Origin: Marinobacterium ramblicola
GTDB taxonomy: Bacteria > Pseudomonadota > Gammaproteobacteria > Pseudomonadales > Balneatricaceae
Length of the DNA stretch: 58,185 bases
Direction of reading: 5' to 3'
NCBI RefSeq assembly: GCF_019084545.1
Contig: NZ_JAHREP010000030.1
Coordinates: 1-58,185 of the forward strand
Positions 53,613 to 58,185 of the stretch are shown one piece after another (the first letter of the stretch is position 1; the number at the start of each line of letters is the position of its first letter). The notes under the pieces were generated by a model, which saw nothing but the letters and a program-made list of their open reading frames with translations, did no database searches and was not told where the DNA came from. The position numbers and the translations under genes are program-made.

Positions 53613-54569
53613 TCAGGCCTCTCCCAGTGCTAACTCCCCCCGCCAATGTCCGGCCAGGTACTCCTGCCGGGTCACCTCGTGGATCAGTGGAATGACGGCC
53701 CGCATCAAGGCGGTTTTCGGCCGCTCGGCCGCCGTGGTGATGTACACGTCACGCCAGAGCGGTGGATCGGTAATCTCCAGTGCGTGAATCTGTCCGGCTT
53801 CTTCGAGGTGGTAGAACGAGGAGGAGGGGCTGAGCAGCATGCCGTAACCGTCGGCAACGTAGCGTAGCGTGGTCATCAACTGGCCAAACGCGGGTTTGTG
53901 CCGGATGCTGACACCGGTCTGCAGCTCGTACTGGTGCAACAGGTAGCCGAGGGAATCCTGGCGGCCGGTGACGATCACCTCATGATCGGCCAGCTCCGCA
54001 AAACGCAGGCGCTTGCGCGATCGCAGCGGCAGTTGCGAGGCCGGTTTGGGATCTGTACCCATGGCCAGATAGAGCTGCTCGCGGAACAGCTTTTCCCGTC
54101 TCAGGTGCGACATGTCGCTGCCATCCGGTGAGGAGATCGCCAGATCGATCTCGCCGGCCAGCAGCTGCTGCGACAGGCTGTAGGAGAGACCCGCGAACAG
54201 GTCGAGCTGGATCTTGGGGTAGCGCTGCTCCACCTGGGTCAGCAGCGGTACCGAGACCACATTGCCGATCGGTTGCGTCATACCGATCACCAGGCGACCG
54301 CTGGGTTCCTCTTCGGACTGGCGGATATCCCGCTTGGCCTGTTCGACCTGGCGTAGTATCGACTCGGCGTGGGCGCGGAACAGCTGCCCGCTCTCCGTCA
54401 GCGTTACACCGCGATAATCGCGCTCGAACAGGCGGGTAGCGAGTTCATGCTCCAGATTGTCCAACTGCAGACTGATGCTGGGTTGCGCCACCTCGAGTTC
54501 ACGGGCGGCGGCGGCAATGCTGCACAGTTCAGCGGTCTTGAGGAAGTAGATCAGCTGTTTGGTGTTCAT
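53613..54569 (-). CDS. LysR-family transcriptional regulator
   Basis: 318 residues from MNTKQLIYFLKTAELCSIAAAA at 54569; the 12 residues upstream in frame are not family-like. The N-terminal winged HTH is LEVAQPSISLQLDNLEHELATRLFERDYRGVTLTESG. The C-terminal half is a substrate-binding-type effector domain (GRLVIGMTQPIGNVVSVPLL). It is divergent from the aldolase/TRAP operon and very likely controls it in response to the operon's substrate. The palindromic site at 54639 lies between them. Confidence 0.95.
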   Translation of the reverse strand: MNTKQLIYFLKTAELCSIAAAARELEVAQPSISLQLDNLEHELATRLFERDYRGVTLTESGQLFRAHAESILRQVEQAKRDIRQSEEEPSGRLVIGMTQPIGNVVSVPLLTQVEQRYPKIQLDLFAGLSYSLSQQLLAGEIDLAISSPDGSDMSHLRREKLFREQLYLAMGTDPKPASQLPLRSRKRLRFAELADHEVIVTGRQDSLGYLLHQYELQTGVSIRHKPAFGQLMTTLRYVADGYGMLLSPSSSFYHLEEAGQIHALEITDPPLWRDVYITTAAERPKTALMRAVIPLIHEVTRQEYLAGHWRGELALGEA

Positions 54570-54638
54570 CCACTGAGGGTATAGGAAATATATTGAAGGG
54601 GGCAATATTCATTTTGGTTTTTGTGGTGCCGGTATGTA

Positions 54639-54655
54639 GTTAATGTATTAACTAA
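54639..54655. promoter_or_regulatory. palindromic operator-like site (copy B)
   Basis: GTTAATGTATTAAC is a perfect palindrome around GT, followed by TAA. It sits 26 bases before the aldolase ATG and 70 bases upstream of the LysR start. A near copy lies at 48808. Confidence 0.65.
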
Positions 54656-54680
54656 CCTGCAATGACACCAAGCGAGGAAG

Positions 54681-55454
54681 ATGATGGAAACCTTTGACCG
54701 TTACTTTGAACGTCCGGCGAGATTCAGCGAAGCGGAGTGGAATGCGCGGGTCGATCTGGCGGCGATGTACCGGATTTTCGCCTATCTGAAATGGGACGAA
54801 TCGATCTACAACCATATTTCCCTGCGTGTGCCCGGCGAACCGGGGCATTTCCTGATCAACCCGTTCGGGCTGCACTACAGCGAGATTACCGCCTCCAATC
54901 TGGTCAAGATCGATATCGACGGCAACATCATCGGCCACTCCGACTGGCCGATCAATCCGGCCGGGTTTACTTTCCACAGCGCTATCCATGCCAGGGTGCC
55001 CAACGGGCACTGCGTGATGCACGTGCATAGCACACCGACGCTGGCGGTGTGCTGCCTGGAGGAGGGGCTCTCCTACAGCAACTTCTACGCCGCGCAGCTC
55101 TACGACAAAGTCGCCTACCACGAGTTCGAAGGGATCACGGTGCATATGGATGAGGGGCAGCGGATCCTCGACAGTGCAGGCGATAAACAGGTGCTGCTGT
55201 TGCGCAACCACGGACCGGTAGTGATCGGCGCCAACCTGTCCCAGGCGCTGGCGCTGATGTGGCTGGTCACGCGGGCCTGCGAGGTGCAGGTGGCGTCGAT
55301 GGCGATGGGGCCGGTGCGTGCAATCCCGGAGGCGATATTGAAGAAGTGTACCGCAGACTCGTTGAACTTCGATCCCAAATTTGGCGCCGGGGAAGACGTG
55401 TTTGCGGCGATGAAACGGCTCGTCGAACGTCAGGATCCGTCATTCAAGCGATAA
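54681..55454 (+). CDS. class II aldolase/adducin family protein
   Basis: 257 residues; GAGGAAG precedes the ATG (a second ATG follows directly). The zinc site residues are visible: NHISLRVPGEPGHFLINPFG, MHVHSTPTLAVC and LLRNHGPVVIGANLSQALAL. Members include L-fuculose-phosphate aldolase and decarboxylases of hydroxy-acids; this subtype is the non-phosphate, adducin-like one. Co-directional with an orphan TRAP binding protein 70 bases downstream, so the substrate is probably the organic acid that protein captures. Confidence 0.9.
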   Translation: MMETFDRYFERPARFSEAEWNARVDLAAMYRIFAYLKWDESIYNHISLRVPGEPGHFLINPFGLHYSEITASNLVKIDIDGNIIGHSDWPINPAGFTFHSAIHARVPNGHCVMHVHSTPTLAVCCLEEGLSYSNFYAAQLYDKVAYHEFEGITVHMDEGQRILDSAGDKQVLLLRNHGPVVIGANLSQALALMWLVTRACEVQVASMAMGPVRAIPEAILKKCTADSLNFDPKFGAGEDVFAAMKRLVERQDPSFKR

Positions 55455-55524
55455 CAGCGGTGCCAAGTATTGCGCTTGGAGATCAAGAGAGCTCTAACAA
55501 TAAAATGAGAACAAAAGAGGGCAT

Positions 55525-56544
55525 ATGAAAACCTTAAAAATCGCATCGACACTGGCCTGTGCTGTGGCCGGTACCCTGCTGTGCACGTCCGCGATGGCGG
55601 CAACTACACTGCGTGTAACCACCTGGCTGCCGCCGACCAATCCGCAGAATGCGGTGGTCTGGCCGACCTGGGCCAAATGGGTCGAGGAGGCGACCGAGGG
55701 GCGGGTCAAGGTGGAGATCGAGCAGGGCTCGGGCCATCCGAAAACCCTGTTCAATCTGGTCGAGGATGGCGTGACCGACGTCAGCTTCAGCGTCAACGGC
55801 TACCTGCCCGGCCGGTTCAAGCTGCCGGGTGTTGTCGAGATCCCCGGTGAAACTCCCGATGCCGAGCTGGGTTCCGTGGCGCTGTGGAAGGTCTACAAGG
55901 AGTACTTCGAGCCGGCGGATGAGTTCGCCGGCCTGAAGGTGCTGGGGATGTTCGTGCATGGCCCCGGTCAGTTGCATACCCAGTTCCCGGTCAACTCCCT
56001 GGATGACCTGAAGGACCGCAAGATTCGCGTCGGCGGCGGGGTGGTTAACGAGCTGGCCGAGCGCCTGCACGTGACACCGGTGGCGGCACCGGCGACCAAG
56101 GTCTACGAGATGATGCAGCAGGGGATCGTCGAAGGGGTGTTCCTGCCGATCCAGGAGCAGAAGTTCCTGCGTCTTAGTGAAGTGACCAGCCACCTGACCA
56201 TGTTCCCGAAGGGGATGTATACCACGGCGTTTACCATCTTCATGAATCCCGATGTGTTCGATGGCCTGAGCAAGGAGGATCAGGACGCGATCATGAGTGT
56301 ATCCGGTGCCAAATTGTCTCAGCTGGCAGGGCAGGCTTGGGGGGCAGCGGACCTGGCCGGTTACAAGGAAGCGCAGGACTCGGGCAAAACGATCGTCCGC
56401 CTGACCGCCGATGATCCTCTTGTCGGCCAGCTCAATGACGCGATCAAAGGCATGGATGAGGCGTGGATCGACTCCGTCGCGGACCGAGGTATCGATGCGC
56501 GTGCGGCGTTGAATAAGTACAGGGAACTCGTTTCCAGACAGTAG
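55525..56544 (+). CDS. TRAP transporter substrate-binding protein (DctP family), orphan
   Basis: 339 residues. The signal peptide ends SAMA near residue 25. The mature chain starts TTLRVTTWLPPTNPQNAVVW and has the family's LVEDGVTDVSFSVNGYLPGRFKLP, FVHGPGQLHT and DLKDRKIRVGGGVVNELAERL, where the Arg that binds the substrate carboxylate lies. No DctQ or DctM membrane genes are adjacent, so it needs a permease encoded elsewhere. It is co-transcribed with the aldolase. Confidence 0.93.
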   Translation: MKTLKIASTLACAVAGTLLCTSAMAATTLRVTTWLPPTNPQNAVVWPTWAKWVEEATEGRVKVEIEQGSGHPKTLFNLVEDGVTDVSFSVNGYLPGRFKLPGVVEIPGETPDAELGSVALWKVYKEYFEPADEFAGLKVLGMFVHGPGQLHTQFPVNSLDDLKDRKIRVGGGVVNELAERLHVTPVAAPATKVYEMMQQGIVEGVFLPIQEQKFLRLSEVTSHLTMFPKGMYTTAFTIFMNPDVFDGLSKEDQDAIMSVSGAKLSQLAGQAWGAADLAGYKEAQDSGKTIVRLTADDPLVGQLNDAIKGMDEAWIDSVADRGIDARAALNKYRELVSRQ

Positions 56545-56587
56545 TGTACCCCCACTCGGGCGCGGCTATCCTGACCGCGCCCTCTCT

Positions 56588-57772
56588 TTATCCTCGCACA
56601 CGGGTTCTTGTCAGTCGTAGCGCCATTAGGGCGCCTATCCCGCACAGGCCCATGATCAGCGTCATCGGCAGCGGTGTGCCGTCATGCAGGCTGCCGGCCA
56701 GCGAGCTGGCCAGGGCGCCGAGCCCAAACTGGGCCGACACCGCCAGACCGGCGGCGGCCCCGGCCTGTTGCGGGTAGCGGGCGAGCAGGCTGGCCATGCA
56801 GTTGGCACCGAGCAGACCGGTCACGCCGACGAAACCGAAAACACCGACCACGATCGGCAGCAATCCACCCGCGGCGGTCAGGCCGCAGATCAGCAACAGC
56901 GTACCCGAGGCGGCAGCCAGGCTCACGCCAGCCAGCAGTAACGGCTGAGTACCCAGACGTTTGACGAAACGTGCATTCAGGGTCACGAACAGAATCACGC
57001 CGCCGATGTTGAGGCTGAACAGCCAGGCATAGTGAGCGGGCTCGATGCCGAAATAGTTGATGTAGACGAAGGGGGAAGCCGTGATGAAGGCGAACATGCC
57101 GGCAAAGGTCAGCGACATGCACAGGATGTAACCGATGGCGTGGCGATGCCGGGCGATACGGAAGTAGGCGGCGAACACGGCCAGAATACTCGAGTTTCTG
57201 GATTCGCCGCGGTGGGTTTCCGGTATCTTCCAGGCAACGAACAGCAGCGTTGTCGCTGCAAAGATCATCAGTACCACGAACAGCGCCCGCCAGCCCGAGA
57301 GCAGCATATAGCCACCGAACAGCGGAGCCATCAGCGTGGCGATCATCGTGACCAGGTGCATCAGCGACAGCACCCGCGCCGACTCTTCGACCGGGAACAG
57401 ATCGCGCACAATGGTGCGTCCGAGCACCGATGCTGCAGCGCCACCCAGTGCCTGAGCAAAACGCAGAGCTATCAGGTGTTCGATACTGGTGGCGAAAACG
57501 CAGCCCAGGCTGGCCAGGGTGTACAGGCTTATCCCGCCCAGCAGCAAGCCGCGGCGGCCAAACTTGTCCGACAGGGGGCCGTAAAACAGCATGCCGATGA
57601 ACAGGCCGATCAGAAAGGCGCTGATCGTCATCTGCACGCTGGCTTCGCTGCTGCCCATCTCCTGCGCGATCAGCGGCAGCCCCGGCAGGTACATGTCGAT
57701 CGACAGCGGGCCGAACGCTTGCAGTGCGGCAAGCAGTACGATCAGTCGGTGGGGGCGTTCAATAACGGCCAT
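56588..57772 (-). CDS. Bcr/CflA-type drug efflux MFS transporter
   Basis: 394 residues from MAVIERPHRLIVLLAALQAF at 57772; the longer frame to 57844 includes the upstream terminator. Twelve spans. The DHA1 marks are AFGPLSIDMYLPGLPLIAQEMG and motif A FYGPLSDKFGRRGLLLGG, followed by ALGGAAASVLGRTIVRDLF. A proton-coupled exporter of bicyclomycin, sulfonamides or sugars by family. Part of it is repeated as a broken copy at 52.7 kb. It follows the second hpaD copy on the same strand, after a terminator. Confidence 0.94.
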   Translation of the reverse strand: MAVIERPHRLIVLLAALQAFGPLSIDMYLPGLPLIAQEMGSSEASVQMTISAFLIGLFIGMLFYGPLSDKFGRRGLLLGGISLYTLASLGCVFATSIEHLIALRFAQALGGAAASVLGRTIVRDLFPVEESARVLSLMHLVTMIATLMAPLFGGYMLLSGWRALFVVLMIFAATTLLFVAWKIPETHRGESRNSSILAVFAAYFRIARHRHAIGYILCMSLTFAGMFAFITASPFVYINYFGIEPAHYAWLFSLNIGGVILFVTLNARFVKRLGTQPLLLAGVSLAAASGTLLLICGLTAAGGLLPIVVGVFGFVGVTGLLGANCMASLLARYPQQAGAAAGLAVSAQFGLGALASSLAGSLHDGTPLPMTLIMGLCGIGALMALRLTRTRVRG

Positions 57773-57803
57773 GGAGTCATCCTGATGACAGAATCTGGTA
57801 GTG

Positions 57804-57828
57804 AAAAAGAGGCCCGCGTGAGCGGGCC
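57804..57828 (-). terminator. intrinsic terminator after second hpaD
   Basis: On the minus strand GGCCCGC, loop TCAC, GCGGGCC, then TCTTTTT (57828-57804). Its 7-bp stem core is the same as that behind the first hpaD (43773-43797), although the sequence between stop and stem differs. Confidence 0.88.
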
Positions 57829-57894
57829 AAAACACCATATGCAACTGGTGCGGAAACGCCTGGATGTGCGTTCCGCTAATAGGGTTAATGCGGA

Positions 57895-58185
57895 TCAGAG
57901 CCGGCTGGCGCCCGGTGCGAAACCGCTCTCGACCGAGGCCTGGGGGCCGGGTACGGCGCTGCCGTCCTGCGGCGTGACCGGGAATACGCAGTTGATCTGG
58001 CCGGTGCCGGAGCTGCCGAAGTAGGGGGTCAGGATCTCCGCCTGGCCCTGGTAGTCGGACCAGCCCAGGGCGCCGAGCATCATCGCGGTATCGTGCATGA
58101 AACCCTCACCATGACCCTTGACCGCATACTCCGGCAGCATCTCGCAGAAGGTTTTCCAGTCACCGCGCTGCCACATCTCGACCAC
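57895..58185 (-). CDS. hpaD: second 3,4-dihydroxyphenylacetate 2,3-dioxygenase copy, C-terminal part (cut by window edge)
   Basis: 96 codons plus stop read from the right edge: VVEMWQRGDWKTFCEMLPEY through to GFAPGASRL. The protein equals residues 212-308 of the first HpaD apart from the last residue (Leu for Val). DNA differs at about four of 285 positions. The gene starts beyond the window. The rest of a homoprotocatechuate degradation set may lie to the right. Such identity 14 kb apart indicates recent duplication or ongoing gene conversion. Confidence 0.93.
   Translation of the reverse strand: MVEMWQRGDWKTFCEMLPEYAVKGHGEGFMHDTAMMLGALGWSDYQGQAEILTPYFGSSGTGQINCVFPVTPQDGSAVPGPQASVESGFAPGASRL

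Overview
The window looks like a chromosomal segment of a GC-rich aerobic gammaproteobacterium, probably from the Oceanospirillales/Pseudomonadales side. The evidence is gene order and protein type: rpsU-yqeY-dnaG-rpoD with an adjacent tRNA-Ile(CAT), divergent tsaD, then plsY, folB-folK, cca, glpE and apaH, plus a folX-folM branch, two chemoreceptors and a two-component 4-hydroxyphenylacetate hydroxylase. No species can be named from the sequence alone.

Layout. (1) 1-17.0 kb is a surface-polysaccharide locus. It opens with an AT-rich block of glycosyltransferase, Wzy-like polymerase and WecG/TagA/CpsF transferase genes. This is followed by manC and an accessory patch at 5.0-8.9 kb holding an ImmA/IrrE-type metallopeptidase pair, ParDE, GNAT and ParE toxin fragments, and a BrnT with a premature stop next to intact BrnA. 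Export and control genes follow: VanZ-like protein, O-antigen ligase-like protein on the other strand, an Ala-rich exported protein, an outer-membrane beta-barrel, a short OPX/Wza protein, a Wzc-type tyrosine kinase, a CpsB-type PHP phosphatase and a VpsP-like protein. (2) 17.0-18.1 kb has a lone SWIM zinc-finger fragment and YefM/YoeB. (3) 18.2-28.9 kb is core housekeeping: tRNA-Ile2, rpoD, dnaG, yqeY, rpsU, tsaD, plsY, folB, folK, cca, glpE, apaH and a DNA glycosylase. (4) 29.2-43.6 kb is mixed metabolism and signalling: Aer-like receptor, hydroxypyruvate isomerase, glycerate kinase, DUF2889, an NTF2/GNAT/nitrilase trio, a second chemoreceptor, an ABC ATPase and multicopper oxidase facing each other across a Fur-box-like site, folX-CYTH/CHAD-folM, and phage-like small regulators. 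(5) 43.8-58.2 kb is aromatic/organic-acid catabolism: an operon of 4-HPA hydroxylase oxygenase, its reductase and hpaD, a multi-TM permease, a SWIM/SNF2 helicase, a debris zone with a CopG/ParE pair, LysR, class II aldolase, an orphan TRAP binding protein, a Bcr/CflA efflux pump, and a second, nearly identical hpaD running off the right edge.

The most notable structure is at 4.8-7.7 kb. The last 31 codons of manC occur again at 7568-7663, and an upstream piece of the same tail lies at 6887-6925. The ParDE module sits exactly between the two pieces, and the ImmA/IrrE pair lies between the intact manC and this split copy. The manC 3' end therefore looks like a recurrent landing or recombination site for toxin-antitoxin-type cargo inside the polysaccharide locus. 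The two-gene ImmA/IrrE module is the best candidate for a little-described system.

Other structures of interest are the approximately 99% identical hpaD ends 14 kb apart, a nearly identical palindromic site upstream of both the permease (48.8 kb) and the aldolase/TRAP operon (54.6 kb), a decayed second copy of part of the Bcr/CflA gene at 52.7 kb, and a strong 33-nt hairpin between rpoD and tRNA-Ile. Protein assignments rest on motif and family recognition by eye. No database search was run.
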